From Epiperipatus broadwayi (taxonomy: Eukaryota; Onychophora; Udeonychophora; Euonychophora; Peripatidae): a stretch of DNA of 64,000 nucleotides. The notes beneath the pieces were generated by a model, which searched no databases, had not been told where the DNA came from, and worked only from the letters and a program-made list of their open reading frames with translations. This document shows positions 1-10,125 of this stretch, in pieces; the first letter of the stretch is position 1; every line of letters starts with the position of its first letter. Position numbers and translations under genes: made by a program. The stretch is taken from the NCBI GenBank assembly GCA_028023455.1, contig JAQFVV010012416.1:4011594-4075593 (forward strand), written 5' to 3'.

Positions 1-470
1 TTGAAATGTTTAATAAATTATGAAAACTGAAAAATTATAGTACAATTATTACCTAAAATACAATTAATAAAGAAGAGGATATTATTTTACTAATATTCAT
101 AAAAAGTATATATTTTAAATAATTTCATATTATTAGCAAACTTAATTATATATTTTAAAAAATGTATTATTGTATGTAGTAGATGATATATATATAACTG
201 TAGATAATAAAATTAATATATATTTAATTTTTCATCAAGAGTGAGTTTCTTTCAAAAAAAGGAATTTTATAATGAAGGGACAGTAAGAGATGTATTGTTG
301 AAATCTGAAATTCACAAGGGTGGAAAAAGTCAGTCACTGTAGCTTCTAAATTATTATGTGATATGATGTAAATTGGCTTCTTAGATGAAGTCAGAAGTTT
401 CTTACATAGACCCCATGCCCAGAAACCCTATCAACCAAATTAAAGATTCTCACTTTCCAGAATCATTACA
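1..470. other. AT-rich intergenic sequence, nothing recognised
   Basis: No open frame, RNA gene or repeat recognised. The part from about 240 to 470 is less AT-rich than its left flank but shows no motif that I can support. Confidence 0.4.
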
Positions 471-1085
471 TACCTTCTACTTTTTATTTCTTATTACCAA
501 ATCATTATTTCAGCCCTAATTCATTTTTTTTCCTACTTCATTTTAATAAAAACTTTTGTTAATTCTATTATGCTATTCATATACTTACTATTTTTGTTAT
601 AAAAACATAATTAAAAACATCATAAAATCTCTTTTCCCTTTATCTTCAAATTTCTCCCAGTTTTCGCACAATTTATTCTGATCTTCTTTTACTGTCCTAC
701 ACTCCCCAAAAAAAAAAAAAATTCCTCTCGACTCTATGTAAACTATCATCTAAAGACTAAATTTTTATTTTATTCTCCTTTTTCCCTCAGATACCTAATT
801 AAAATAAGTTTTCATTAATGTTATCATACATTTTACATCTAATTTATGTTTTATTCTTATATAATTCAGAACTATTTTGTTTATTTACATTCATTTTCAA
901 TACTCTACTTTTTTTCTTTTTTAACCAATTTATTTATTCACTTTTCCTCTTCCTCAAAATATATCATACATTCTCTACACATCTACCTCATTTCTTACAT
1001 AGAAATAAATTATCTATCTATTAATTTTCCATACGATAAAAGCTTTCTTGGAAATATGTTTGATATATTCTTAATACAATTTTAT
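471..1085 (-). other. G-poor pyrimidine-rich tract, possible decayed retroelement on the minus strand
   Basis: The plus strand is strikingly poor in G and rich in C and T over about 600 bases. Read on the minus strand it has the same A/G/T-rich, C-poor character as the coding strand of the non-LTR retrotransposon at 15.3-21.2 kb. Overlapping short open frames here on the plus strand are low-complexity (Phe/Leu/Ile/Tyr) and are not genes. No diagnostic domain survives, so the retroelement origin is inference from composition only. Confidence 0.25.
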
Positions 1086-1140
1086 TGATCTATTTTTATT
1101 CATATTTTCATTACTAATATAATATAATTGACTAATAGAT

Positions 1141-1253
1141 TTTTTTTTTCATATGTCAAAGAATCGGCAGGGAAGTGAACCCGTAACAACTGTCCGCAAG
1201 CAACTGCTTGCAAGGCGGCTGCACTGACTTTTCGGCTACCAATGCTTGACTAC
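1141..1253 (-). mobile_element. tRNA-derived SINE, long-variable-arm (Leu/Ser-like) type
   Basis: Read on the minus strand this starts GTCAAGC, has a box-A-like segment TTGGTAGCCGA, a TTGCAAG anticodon-loop-like segment, a long variable-arm-like stretch and a box B-like GGGTTCACTTCCC, then ends GACATATG followed by A residues. It is flanked by a perfect 10 bp target-site duplication ACTAATAGAT (1131-1140 and 1254-1263). The same family occurs at 6211-6322 and near 50,713-50,830. The GCCGAG-type box A and extended variable arm point to a Leu or Ser tRNA ancestor. That assignment is tentative. Confidence 0.8.
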
Positions 1254-1280
1254 ACTAATAGATTTGTTAATGCAATTTCT

Positions 1281-1506
1281 ACTGTAATTTAAAACAGAAG
1301 GCAATCAACTCTTTACATATGCACTGTACTGCTATATTAAATCTATGTTGTTTTTGTTAAATATAAAGAAACCCTCAATAAAGACTTTGAAAAGATCTTG
1401 TATCTTAAATTGAGAGTTTCCTCATATTCAACAAAAATAACATTGACTTAATATAACAGTGCACTGCATGAGTAAAGGATTGAATACCTTCTGCTTAATC
1501 TACAGT
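1281..1506. repeat. foldback element FB-E (inverted repeat, arms about 100 bp)
   Basis: The left arm begins ACTGTAATTTAAAACAGAAGG and the right arm ends with its imperfect reverse complement. In between, segments such as the CACTGTACTGCTATATTAA stretch are mirrored on the other arm. The centre lies near 1395. A single arm of the same family is at 2385-2505, and related wording (CTGCTATATTAAATG) recurs at 30.4-30.5 kb. No coding capacity. Confidence 0.75.
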
Positions 1507-1614
1507 TAAAAACTATGCTAGCCAATCTATTAGTCACATTAATTTTAACATCTTAATATTAGCATGCTGTAAATGTTAAAAGTCTGTGTTAATATGTGTA
1601 ATAAAGAATAAAAG

Positions 1615-1975
1615 TAACCCATCAAACATCACATTTAGGCTTACACAATCTGTTTTTCACAGAGACAAAACTCTCCATACAGTAGTGCCACTCAGTGCAA
1701 ACCAGAGTAATCAATGGATGCAGGAAGGTTTGTGCCTAAAATCCCTATCTAGTGCCTATTCATCTAGTATTTCCAGACTAGTTTATAGATTGTGGCTTTC
1801 ATCAATGAAGAACCTTAGATCTGAGAGCACTGCACCTAGATCTTAGGATCTAATGCAACCCTCCAGAAGCCACTTTTTACTTTTTAGCTAACTATGAAGC
1901 TTTGAGTCCAAAATGAAAACACAATAAAGTTTTCAAGCTAAGCTTATCAGCTTATATAGTTATATAGATCTGAAC
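1615..1975 (+). repeat. foldback family FB-A, single-arm copy
   Basis: First of several copies of a family whose outer part contains CAAAACTCTCCATACAGTAG and CAGAGTAATCAATGGATG, followed by ATCCCTATCTAGTGCCTA and CCAGACTAGTTT. This copy carries one arm only. Its hammerhead-like core (minus strand, 1782-1806) is mutated at both conserved boxes. Other copies are near 2.06, 9.5, 32.0, 37.1, 48.2 and 51.6 kb, with a terminal scrap at 36.04 kb. Confidence 0.8.
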
Positions 1976-2049
1976 TCAGTTCGTCATTCATACTTTTTGG
2001 TGTCTTTGGTTCTTTAATAACCATAGTCACCATAATCCTATTAGGCAGA

Positions 2050-2290
2050 ATTGGTATTAACCATAAAACATCACATGATCACCATTTTTTAGACTTACAC
2101 AACCTGTTTTTCACAGAGGCAAAACTCTCCATACAGTAGTGCCCCTCAGTGCAAGCCAGAGTAGTCAATGGATACAGGAAGGTTTGTGCATAAAATCCCT
2201 ATCTAGTACCTCCTCATCCAATATCCCCAGACTAGTTTCTAGCTTGTGGCTTTCATCAGTATGGAGAGTTTTGCCTCTGTGAAAAAAAGA
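2050..2290 (+). repeat. foldback family FB-A, truncated copy with short inverted end
   Basis: One arm similar to the copy at 1615, ending abruptly at about 2259 where a roughly 25 bp inverted copy of the outer end (ATGGAGAGTTTTGCCTCTGTG, 2261-2281, 21 bases of which the first 20 match) closes the element. The short inverted end makes a long hairpin with an asymmetrical loop. It contains a well-preserved hammerhead-like core on the minus strand. Confidence 0.75.
2236..2259 (-). ncRNA. hammerhead-ribozyme-like core in FB-A
   Basis: On the minus strand the order is CTGATGA, AAGC-CACAA-GCTA, GAAA. The inner three base pairs of stem II form (A-U, G-C, C-G) and the outermost pair is an A-A mismatch. 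Both invariant boxes of the hammerhead core are intact. The cleavage triplet and stems I and III are not assigned. This may be a decayed or non-functional relic. Confidence 0.35.
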
Positions 2291-2384
2291 AGAAAAATAA
2301 AGTGAATAATATAAAATCTTGATGCTGTTATTCCAAAATATTTAATATCGGCCTATGTATGAGAATTTAGGTACAAAGGTAAGA

Positions 2385-2505
2385 CAACCATTCTTATCTT
2401 TTCAAAGTCTTTATCTTATGACTTGGATTGAGTTTCCTTACGTTTAACAAAACAATGTTGACTTAATATAGTACTACAGCACATGTATATGTAAAAGGTT
2501 GATAA
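2385..2505 (+). repeat. single arm of foldback family FB-E
   Basis: Matches the right arm of the element at 1281-1506, sharing GAGTTTCC, an AACAAAA...AATGTTGACTTAATATA block and the GCACATG...GTAAAAGG end. No inverted partner is next to it. Confidence 0.6.
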
Positions 2506-2852
2506 TTTTTTTTAACACTACTAATATAAGTAAAAGATAAAACAGTTTTTTCATAGTCTGCTGCAGGCAAATAATCATAGGGTATCATGTGATGAATAAT
2601 TATATTTTTTTCAAGTTATTTTGTAAAAGCAAAAAACACTCTTTAATGATTAAGTGTGATCCTGCAAAGCTGATTATAAGACAAATGCCTAAAGAGAAGT
2701 TTGAGTTGCTTTGAATGTGAAAAAAAAATTCTAAGTATCATTCAGAAGTGATTTTCACATCATGCGTAATACTGAACTGAATAATGCTACAAGATTCTTC
2801 CCATGACTGACCTATTCTTGTGAATCTATATGTAAATACTGAATGTTTCAAT
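2506..2852. other. no recognised feature
   Basis: AT-rich sequence without convincing ORF, repeat or RNA gene. Confidence 0.4.
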
Positions 2853-3185
2853 GGTATTTCATGTATTTTTCTAGATAAATTTCAGCTATGATATCACCAA
2901 GCAAACAATCAATTAAAAACTGGCAATGCAAACTGAAATCACATGATTTAATAAGAGGAATATTTGTCCAGCCATCTTTAAACCAAAGTTGGAATCTTTT
3001 TTTAGATTATTAACCTAGATTATATAAGGATTGTAAATCAGATGTAAATACTTTTGGTAAAGTGACTCAAATAAATGGCATTACTACATGACATGATTTT
3101 AATTTGCAATGCCAATTTTTAATTGGTTGTTTGCCTGCTTATATCATAGTTCAAATTTAGCTAAAAAAATATGTAAAAATAATCA
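2853..3185. repeat. foldback element FB-F (arms about 105 bp)
   Basis: The left arm (about 2853-2960) contains CAGCTATGATATCACC, GCAAACAATCAATTAAAAAC and GGCAATGCAAA. The right arm (about 3083-3185) contains the reverse complements with scattered mismatches. The loop of about 120 bp has no coding content. Only one copy was noticed in the window. Confidence 0.7.
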
Positions 3186-3587
3186 TTAAAATTTACAATA
3201 ATTATGTGTATTAATGTAGGAAAATCTTTTAATTAAGATACATTTATAAAGATATAAGCACTGCTAGAATATATAAAATAAATAATAATTGCAGTAATTG
3301 AAAACAAAGCTAAAATTTAATATTATCAACTTATCATAAGCTGTCTATTCATATACAACAGGACTAGGTTTTCATTACATTTGTATGATATTCAAGGTTT
3401 CTGGTTTTACTTAAAACTAAAAATAGCTTGTTTACATTTTTTTCAATATACTTATTAATTATAAGAAAATCTTCATTATCACAATTTCCAACTACTGTAG
3501 CATTGATTTATTATTTCATGTTTATTTACAATGTATTGAATATGTTTTTTCTTCTTTTTTTAACCTGATCACCTCTTTTCTTATATA
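3186..3587. other. no recognised feature
   Basis: AT-rich sequence between a foldback element and a TIR transposon. Nothing supportable. Confidence 0.4.
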
Positions 3588-3589
3588 TA

Positions 3590-4737
3590 CTCCTGGGTCT
3601 CATTTTATGCGGTAGATAGGTTCCACAGAAAACCCGCATTAAAAAAAATCACACAAAAATAGATTTAATTTACCTTGAAAAATGGAAGATAGGTTCTGTA
3701 ATTTTCAGAAATCACATAAAATCAAAACAACAAGGAAAACTTACTTTAAAATTCGCATAAAAAAATAAAGGTAATAAAGTATGACTAATAAAAAATTTCA
3801 AATATTTGAAAAAAAATGATACAAGACAAACTTTTTTTACTTTTTTTATTAACTACAGTATTTAATTTTACACTTTTTCATATATATTTTAATCAATTTC
3901 ATTTGTGAACTGATAAGAAATCAGATTCATCACAAGAGGAAGTACAACTAGTACCACTTTCAGTCTTGTGCTGTGTTAATGATTTTAAACTTTGAAATGA
4001 TGATTTTTCTAATTGTTTATAAAGCTCATGATATCCAGACATATAACTATTTAGCTCTCAGAATTTAAGAGGTTGTTCATTGCAGCAAACTCTCAGATTT
4101 CAGCAGTTTCTGACATTTTTCTTTGTCTCACACATCAAGGGAAGATCTATGATTAAATGATTTTTACTTATCAAAAAATAATAAATTTGTCTTCATTTGA
4201 TAGATATTTCATTTACTACTGAAATAAATTTCTATATTAAAAAAATGAGATCGCAATCAAGACAAAAAGATTATATATTATCATTAGAAAGATTATTTTC
4301 AGTTTACAAAATCTTCATTATTTCTGATTATTTTTAAAAATCTAAAAGAATATTTATTTCTATTATATCTAACAAAATATGTTTTAAAAGTTTACAATTT
4401 TTGAATATTTATTGCGATATTTTATATTTGTAAGTAAAAATCTATTATTATTATTTACTCATAAGTATAAGTGGGTTATTTATATAGAAGCTAAGATTCT
4501 TAAATAGCTTCAGGCCATATTAATGTTAGCTGCTAATATAATGTTATGTTTTTTAAAAAAAAGTATTTCAAGTCAAAATAAGTTATTAATAATTTAAATT
4601 TCTTGATATCTAATAATTAAATATGAACTTCTTTATTGCATAAAAGAAAACCTGCATAAAAAGATATTAAGAAGAAACATGAATTGCATATCTTCAAAAT
4701 CGCATTAAAAAAATCTGCATAAAACAAGACTCAGGTG
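3590..4737 (+). mobile_element. non-autonomous TIR DNA transposon, TA-flanked (pogo/Tigger-like ends), copy 1
   Basis: The terminal inverted repeats read about CACCTGGGTCTCGTTTTATGCGG inward at both ends (left CTCCTGGGTCTCATTTTATG, right end complementary to CACCTGAGTCTTGTTTTATG), and the element is flanked by TA on both sides. Interior segments beginning TGACTAATA and TACAAGACAAAC are shared with copies at 24,117-24,990 and 45,453-46,272. No transposase frame is present. TA target and CTCGTTTTA-type ends are typical of pogo/Tigger elements; that assignment is inference. Confidence 0.75.
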
Positions 4738-4879
4738 TATTACAAATATACTGTATTTTATGACAAATATTTAATCAAATTCTTTTTTATGGTTTCAGGG
4801 TGGTTCAAATTTAAATTCTTTTGTCTTTTAAATCAGAAACAAAAATTTGTATCTTTTTGAATTAAATATTTTTGTGGAT

Positions 4880-5050
4880 TATTATCACAATAAAGAATAG
4901 ACATAAAATCTGACAAAAGAGCTATTATAGGTTACTGGAGAAAATTGTTTATCCTCAGGAGAGTTATCAATTAGCAGTAATTGATAATTTCCTAGCAACA
5001 TCAAATGCTAAACTTATCTCTGTTTACATGGATATAATCTCCTTACATCT
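4880..5050 (+). repeat. dispersed repeat I, copy 1
   Basis: About 170 bp that matches the reverse complement of 46,725-46,900. Shared blocks include CTATTATAGGTTA, TTAGCAGTAATT and TCTCTGTTTACATGGATATA. There is no coding capacity, and the class is unknown. Confidence 0.6.
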
Positions 5051-6200
5051 ATTCTTTAACTGTATCTTGTGTTTGATCTGAAAAAAGAGATGATCAAATA
5101 AGATTAAAAAAAATGGGTATAATGCAAATAAAAAAAAAAATTAATTCCACATTCCAACTAGAAGAACCTGTGGGAATGAAGATTTGCATAAAATGACTCA
5201 GTATGCAGAATAGAAGTATGCATATCCCATTTTAATTTTAACTAACAACCCTGAAAATGATACAAAGGTATTACTACTCCAGACTTGTTGCATATGAACA
5301 GGCATTTTAAGATACGTTGACAATATTAAAAATTTGTTTTGCTTTACTTCACCCTTGATTTTATTTATTGCATATATTAAAGCAAAATATTTTAAAATAC
5401 AAAAATTATGAAAACTTACCTCAGTGAAAAAATATTTAGGATTCTACCAGTAGTCACCATTTCCTTCTGGTGTTAAAAGAACATATGTAAATCATCTTCA
5501 GTAAACTAACTTCTAACTTTGTTCATGATTAAAAATCTTTTACAAACTGTAAACAAATAAACAGATAATGTAAAATAAACACTAAGTGCATTTAAAAGCA
5601 GTTGCACTTTTTAAAAATATTCATAATTAAATGTATTTCATTGGATTATATTAGTCAATATATCTAATGTGATAACTAAGCATGAATTCTGCTTTAACAT
5701 TAATATTTTTTTAATTTTTATCATAGAAAAAAACATTAATATTTTATTAACTGAATTTAAAAGTACATTTAACTACACTAAAGACTGCAATTATAATCCA
5801 ACCATTCAACAACTTAACTAAAGGTAAACGAAATAAATTTTATCATAGCTACACTAATTTCACTGTTAAATTATCCATTAACATAAAATCGATTGAAATC
5901 TTTGACGATGATGAAGTATTTGATGTTTGTACAGATGAAGTGTCTAATGAATACCAATGCTGAAATGAAATAACTTAAGCTTTTCAAAGCATTCATTTGT
6001 TGCAGATAAACTGGAGAAACTCTTAAAAGACTCTTTCAGCAGCTCTTTTGTAGGAGTTGCATTAATTGCTATAATCAATAAGTTTTAAGAAACTGTTAAA
6101 ATAACAGATTAAGAAGATTAAAAACTGAATAATCAGTCAAGGTATTGTTTATAATAACATGGAAATAGAAGTCTTACAAAAAGATGATTTGAGCAGAAAA
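5051..6200. other. no recognised feature
   Basis: AT-rich. Two short open stretches near 5890-5960 and 5980-6085 would encode an acidic and a Ser/Leu-rich peptide, in different frames and without clear splice logic. I do not call a gene. Confidence 0.35.
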
Positions 6201-6210
6201 AAGTTATTCT

Positions 6211-6322
6211 GTCAAGCGTTGTTAGCCAAGAGATCAATGCAGCCACCTTGCAAACAAGCAGTTGGTTGCAGACGGTTGTTGCAGGTTCGGCTCCCAGCCG
6301 ATGCTATGACATATGGGGGGGG
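6211..6322 (+). mobile_element. tRNA-derived SINE (Leu/Ser-like) with a G-rich tail
   Basis: Starts GTCAAGCGTTGTTAGCC, has the same long-variable-arm layout as the copy at 1141-1253, a box B-like GGTTCGGCTCCCAG, and ends GACATATG. In place of the usual poly(A) the tail is a run of eight G. It is flanked by a perfect AGTTATTCT duplication (6202-6210 and 6323-6331), which shows that the G run belongs to the inserted copy. Open frames through this copy are fortuitous. Confidence 0.8.
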
Positions 6323-6589
6323 AGTTATTCTGGGGTATCTTTCAGTAAATTAAAAAAAAAACTGAAATTTAATATTTATCCATTATGGTTCCATATTATG
6401 TTATTTTGCTATATTAATAATAGAATAATAAATGAAAGTATTTATATAATTAAAAAAGATTTGTGTCTTTATTGCTCTGGAGTTCATAAGAAGTTCAAGT
6501 ACCACCATACCAGCATGCACCAGAAATAATCCTGCACTTCCCAATCCCCAAGTTGGACATAATACCAACAATGCCAAACCACATAGTTA

Positions 6590-7060
6590 TATATAATAAC
6601 AAATCAATGATTTCTTTGCGCTAATTGAAACTCAAATTTAGTATATGAATACAATCAATGCTATTAAGTTGCAAGTTGATGTGTACATTAATTTCAAGCC
6701 TATTTTAAATAAATTGTGAAGCTTAGATATTGAAAGCTAATAGACAAATGTATTCCTTGTTCCATTATACAAAGATCAATTAATAAATCATTGTACACGT
6801 TGAAAAAACTCCAAACATCACTATAGAAGGATAAATCAATGATTACATCCTTCTAGTTGAAACTCAAATACAGTAAATGAACATAAACAAATGCTAAAAT
6901 ATTTCAATAGTGCTACCTGTGTTTAGAAATGCATAGTCTGAAACAAGCAGCATGAGTAAAAGGCAACCTATAACCTATTAAGTGCAAGTTAAGAGGACAT
7001 TGATTCCAAGACTATTCTAAACACAAGCATGAATTTAAATAAGCTTAGATCTTACAAACA
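6590..7060 (+). repeat. imperfect tandem duplication, unit about 240 bp
   Basis: Two related blocks (about 6600-6760 and 6830-7060) share AAATCAATGATT, GTTGAAACTCAAAT, TAAGT-GCAAGTT, a TTTCAAG/TTCCAAG block and AAGCTTAGAT in the same order. Divergence is high, so the duplication is old or comes from two insertions of one family. Confidence 0.5.
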
Positions 7061-7379
7061 ATTACATGCTCTGTATAATGTATAAAGTAACATATTCAAA
7101 GTTTAAACAAAGTAGCCAATTAAATTTTCAATAATATACTCTTTCTACCTTCAACATAGTCTAAATAATCATCCAATCAGCTCTCCCAGGATAACTGTTT
7201 CATCACATCAACTATCAGACTGCAAAGTCACTTCTAATAATCCAATATAATGTGCAAATTTTTTTTTCATATAAATTCCAAACATGAAAACTGATTAGAT
7301 TTTAAAGCATGAAATTATTCATTACCAAATTTACAACATTTCATGAAAGTTAATTTGTAAAGGAAATAGTGGACTTAAA

Positions 7380-7495
7380 CAGTGAAGAGAATAACAGCTT
7401 CACACTCCCAAATCAAGATGCTTCAGATTGACCTATATAAGTGGAAAGTTAGGTTAAAGATAAGATGGCTGCTCTTATCTTGAGAGGTCCCTCTA
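7380..7495 (-). repeat. foldback-type family FB-D, copy 1
   Basis: On the minus strand it reads AGGGACCTCT, then AGAGCAGCCA-CTTATCTT, AACCTAA, TATATAGGT and GTGTGAAG. The same blocks in order occur at 29,752, 52,880, 53,225 and partly 35,925, and the outer part forms the perfect palindrome at 54,639-54,809. Confidence 0.65.
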
Positions 7496-7499
7496 TTGG

Positions 7500-8260
7500 C
7501 AAATAAAGATACTGTTTGACTATTATAAACATTCAAGGTGCATGTAATATAGGTTAAAGCTTGTCTCTAGAGTATTTAAATATTAAACAGTTAAATATTA
7601 CAGCAAAACAGCCAGAGGCAATGGTTGAAAACTACAAACGATTCAGCTTCAAACGTTAACAAATAAATATTAATTGCCAATTCCTCATATTACAAACCAA
7701 CCACCTAGTTTAGCATTATGCCCATTTGTTTTATTTATAAATTCATGAAATATAAAATATATTCATATAGCTTTCAAAGAAATATATATATTTTTTAAAA
7801 AGTATAATTAAGATGTTTTGAAAAAAAAAAAATAATTGCAAAAAAATATCAATAATATTGCATCCTCATATTAGATAATGGAAATAATCCAATATAAAAA
7901 TAAAAATATTGCATACTAATTGTATAAATTGTACTTTTTGAGTTTTTTAATATGTAATTAATACAAATGACGGCTCTAATGGAAAATAGATTAATTAAAT
8001 GACAAGTCGATATTGTTGAGAAAAAGTTTTTATCGTGATTAAGGTATTTGCGATAGTTATAACTTCAAGGGAAAAAATCGGGTTTCACATAAATTTTGAA
8101 TATTATTAAAATAACACAATTTTGTAGAAATTACTAATTTTTTTTTAACATTATTTTCAATATATTATTTATTTTCATCTTTTTTTTTTTTTTTTTAAAT
8201 TATTTTTGAGATTTTGTTAATTTTTTTAAATTTCCAAAGTTTCTTAAATTACAGTACTAT
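7500..8260. other. no recognised feature, homopolymer-rich
   Basis: Long A and T runs and no ORF of note. It may include the decayed flank of the transposase pseudogene that follows, but no TIR could be fixed. Confidence 0.35.
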
Positions 8261-8269
8261 AAGGTAAAA

Positions 8270-8298
8270 AATTTTAAATCGTACTGGTACGATTTAAA
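8270..8298. repeat. short perfect palindrome
   Basis: TTTTAAATCGTAC and its reverse complement are separated by two bases. It sits about 75 bp upstream of the transposase-like start and could be an internal transposase site or chance. No second copy was noticed. Confidence 0.6.
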
Positions 8299-8372
8299 AG
8301 AACACATTTGGATTTTATCTAGTAAAAATTATTCTTTTTTTTTTTTTTTGCAAAAATCTTTTTATATATATA

Positions 8373-8805
8373 GCATGGCAAAAAGAAAATATGGTCAGTG
8401 GACCGAAGAAAGTATGGAAAAGGCATTGGAATCATACCTATTAAAAAGTATGAATTCAGTTAATGTTGCAGATAATTTAAGATATTAAAGCCAATCTTTA
8501 AATAGTATCTTGATGAACAAAATGAAAACATAAAGCATTTTTTCCACAAAAATATTTAAAAAGTGGTTCCTAAGTGCAATTTTAGAAACAGACTGTTAAG
8601 ATTTGGGAGACAGATTTCCTAAATAATACTAATGATAGTGTTTTAAAAAGTGATCTAAAGTACATGTTTTATGCAGATAAGAAATATATAAGATATCTGT
8701 CTACAGACATAACCACGATTACTCAATTAATGAGAAAATCAAAAAAATTTCTTAAATGGTATAATATGGACAACACTCCCCTAGATAAAATACACTTTTG
8801 CTAAA
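8373..8805 (+). pseudogene. decayed transposase with pipsqueak-type HTH (pogo/Tigger-like)
   Basis: An ATG at 8373 opens a 43-codon frame that begins MAKRKYGQWTEESMEKALES, continues through SVNVADNL and stops at TAA. The order K-R-K-Y-x-x-W-[ST]-E-E-x-M-x-x-A-[LI]-x, then N-x-A, is the standard opening of pipsqueak helix-turn-helix domains in pogo/Tigger and related transposases. Just past the stop, in another frame, YLDEQNEN resembles the end of that domain. Further frames to about 8800 (for example IWETDF, LKYMFY) are not diagnostic. No DDE catalytic triad is visible. The gene is broken by a stop and at least one frameshift and is far shorter than a full transposase of 400 to 550 residues. 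It is presumably an old autonomous partner of TA-targeting elements, though no link to the TIR family at 3590 is shown. Confidence 0.6.
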
Positions 8806-9055
8806 ATTACCTAAAGATTTGAAGAATATATATATTAAAATTGTACTTATACGTTTGATTATTTCCACCATCTAACATTAGATATTGAATATTTTTCAAT
8901 TTCAAAAAAATTTCAACTTTAAATAGATTTTTTTTTTTCTAATGACATTCAATATTTAAAGTTAGATGGTGGAAATAGTTCAATATATAAATACAATTAA
9001 AACGCCTTCACTACAAATCTTCAGGCAAATATATACATTAAAGTGTTTTATTATA
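8785..9055. repeat. imperfect inverted repeat (arms about 120 bp)
   Basis: The left arm includes AAGATTTGAAG and ATTTCCACCATCTAAC. The right arm includes GTTAGATGGTGGAAAT and CAAATCTTCAGG. A T-rich loop lies near 8910-8940. It overlaps the decayed end of the transposase pseudogene and may be a remnant of its structure or a separate foldback. Confidence 0.6.
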
Positions 9056-9510
9056 ATTATTATTATTAGCAAGAAACAATTCAAAAAAACTAGAAAATCT
9101 TAAGATCACATTAACATCTAATTATTTTTTTGTTTTAAGTTACATTTGTCTGTTAATATGTCAGTAATAAATCTAAAAGTTGTTTACGATTAATTTATAA
9201 TAATTATTAATATTAATAAAGGTTTGTAATTATTTTTCATTCTTTTATCATAAAATGTTTGGTTTTAAATTTCAATTAATTTCATTTTAAATGTTAAAAT
9301 GTCTATTAAAAATATTGTAAATAAAAACTCATTAATGCTTTAGTGCTATTTTCAAATTCTTGTGCAATATTAGTGCATAGATACAGGAAGGGAAAGAATG
9401 TATTTTTATACAATACTTAAGTAGATATACAAAGTAAGATAAATTGTATCAAAAAAGTCATATAAGATAGAGCAGGATTTGATAAAGATGATTATGAAAA
9501 TGTCTGGACA
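9056..9510. other. no recognised feature
   Basis: AT-rich filler between two repeats. Nothing supportable. Confidence 0.4.
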
Positions 9511-9514
9511 TCTA

Positions 9515-9900
9515 ATAAAATTATATCACATGATCACTATTTTTTATACTTACACAAGCTGTTAAAAGAGTAGCCAACTCTTACCCAATTTAAGCCACAG
9601 TAATCTATGGATGCTAGAAGATTTGTGCATAAAATCCCTATCTAGTAGTTGGTCACCCAATATCCCCAGTATAGTTTATAGCTTGTGGATGTGGAAGAGC
9701 TACATTGGATCTTAAGTTCTAGATACACTTCTCTCAGGATCAAAGATTTCTCACTGATGAAAATCACAAGTTTTAGAAACTAGTCTGGGGATATTGAATG
9801 AGCAGGCACTAGATAGAGATTTTATGCACAAATCTTCTAGCATTCATTGATTATTATGGGTTGCATTACTATACGGAGAGTTGGTTAATGTTTTTATAAA
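9515..9900. repeat. foldback family FB-A, two-arm copy
   Basis: The left arm has GTAATCTATGGATGC, ATAAAATCCCTATCTAGTAG and AATATCCCCAG. The right arm has the inverted order GGGGATATTG, CACTAGATAGAGATTTTATG and CATTCATTGATTA. The interior is shorter than in the copy at 32 kb. A hammerhead-like core lies in the right arm on the plus strand. Confidence 0.8.
9754..9779 (+). ncRNA. hammerhead-ribozyme-like core in FB-A
   Basis: CTGATGA is followed by a 15-base stem-loop region and GAAA. Both invariant boxes are intact, but stem II is degraded compared with the copies at 2236 and 25,160. Probably a relic. Confidence 0.25.
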
Positions 9901-10035
9901 ATTATGCTCACTAGATAGTAATTAAGTTCTCTTACTAGGCAATACAATAAAACTCCATACTAAAAAAAACCAAAAACAAATTAATCATTAAAATATCAAG
10001 TAAATAGTAGAGTTTTGTTTGTAAAGTTTATATAA

Positions 10036-10125
10036 GTCAAGCATTGATGGCCTAGTGGTTAGAATAGCTGCCTTCCAAGCAGCTGTCCCAGGTTTGCTTC
10101 CCAGTCAACATGTGATATGAAAAAA
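10036..10125 (+). mobile_element. tRNA-Gly-derived SINE, copy 1
   Basis: GTCAAGCATTGATGGCCTAG starts the unit. CTTCCAA forms the anticodon loop (TCC, Gly) inside a GCTGC/GCAGC stem. A B-box-like GGTTTGCTTCCC precedes the end, which reads TGATATGA plus A residues. An imperfect duplication AAAGTTTAT flanks it. It is shorter than 100 bp, so it is essentially a tRNA body plus a short tail. Confidence 0.8.

Noticed and set aside
818-1088. Overlapping plus-strand ORFs rich in Phe, Leu, Ile and Tyr
   Set aside because: Low-complexity translation of a G-poor tract in two frames at once. No domain and no codon structure.
5890-6085. Short acidic (FDDDEVFDVCTDEV) and Ser/Leu-rich open stretches
   Set aside because: Different frames, stops between, no splice signals of note and no known family. 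Too short to call an exon.
6159-6529. Two plus-strand ORFs with Cys-rich peptide
   Set aside because: They run through the tRNA-derived SINE at 6211-6322. The same peptide appears from the SINE at 50.7 kb, so it is a translated repeat.
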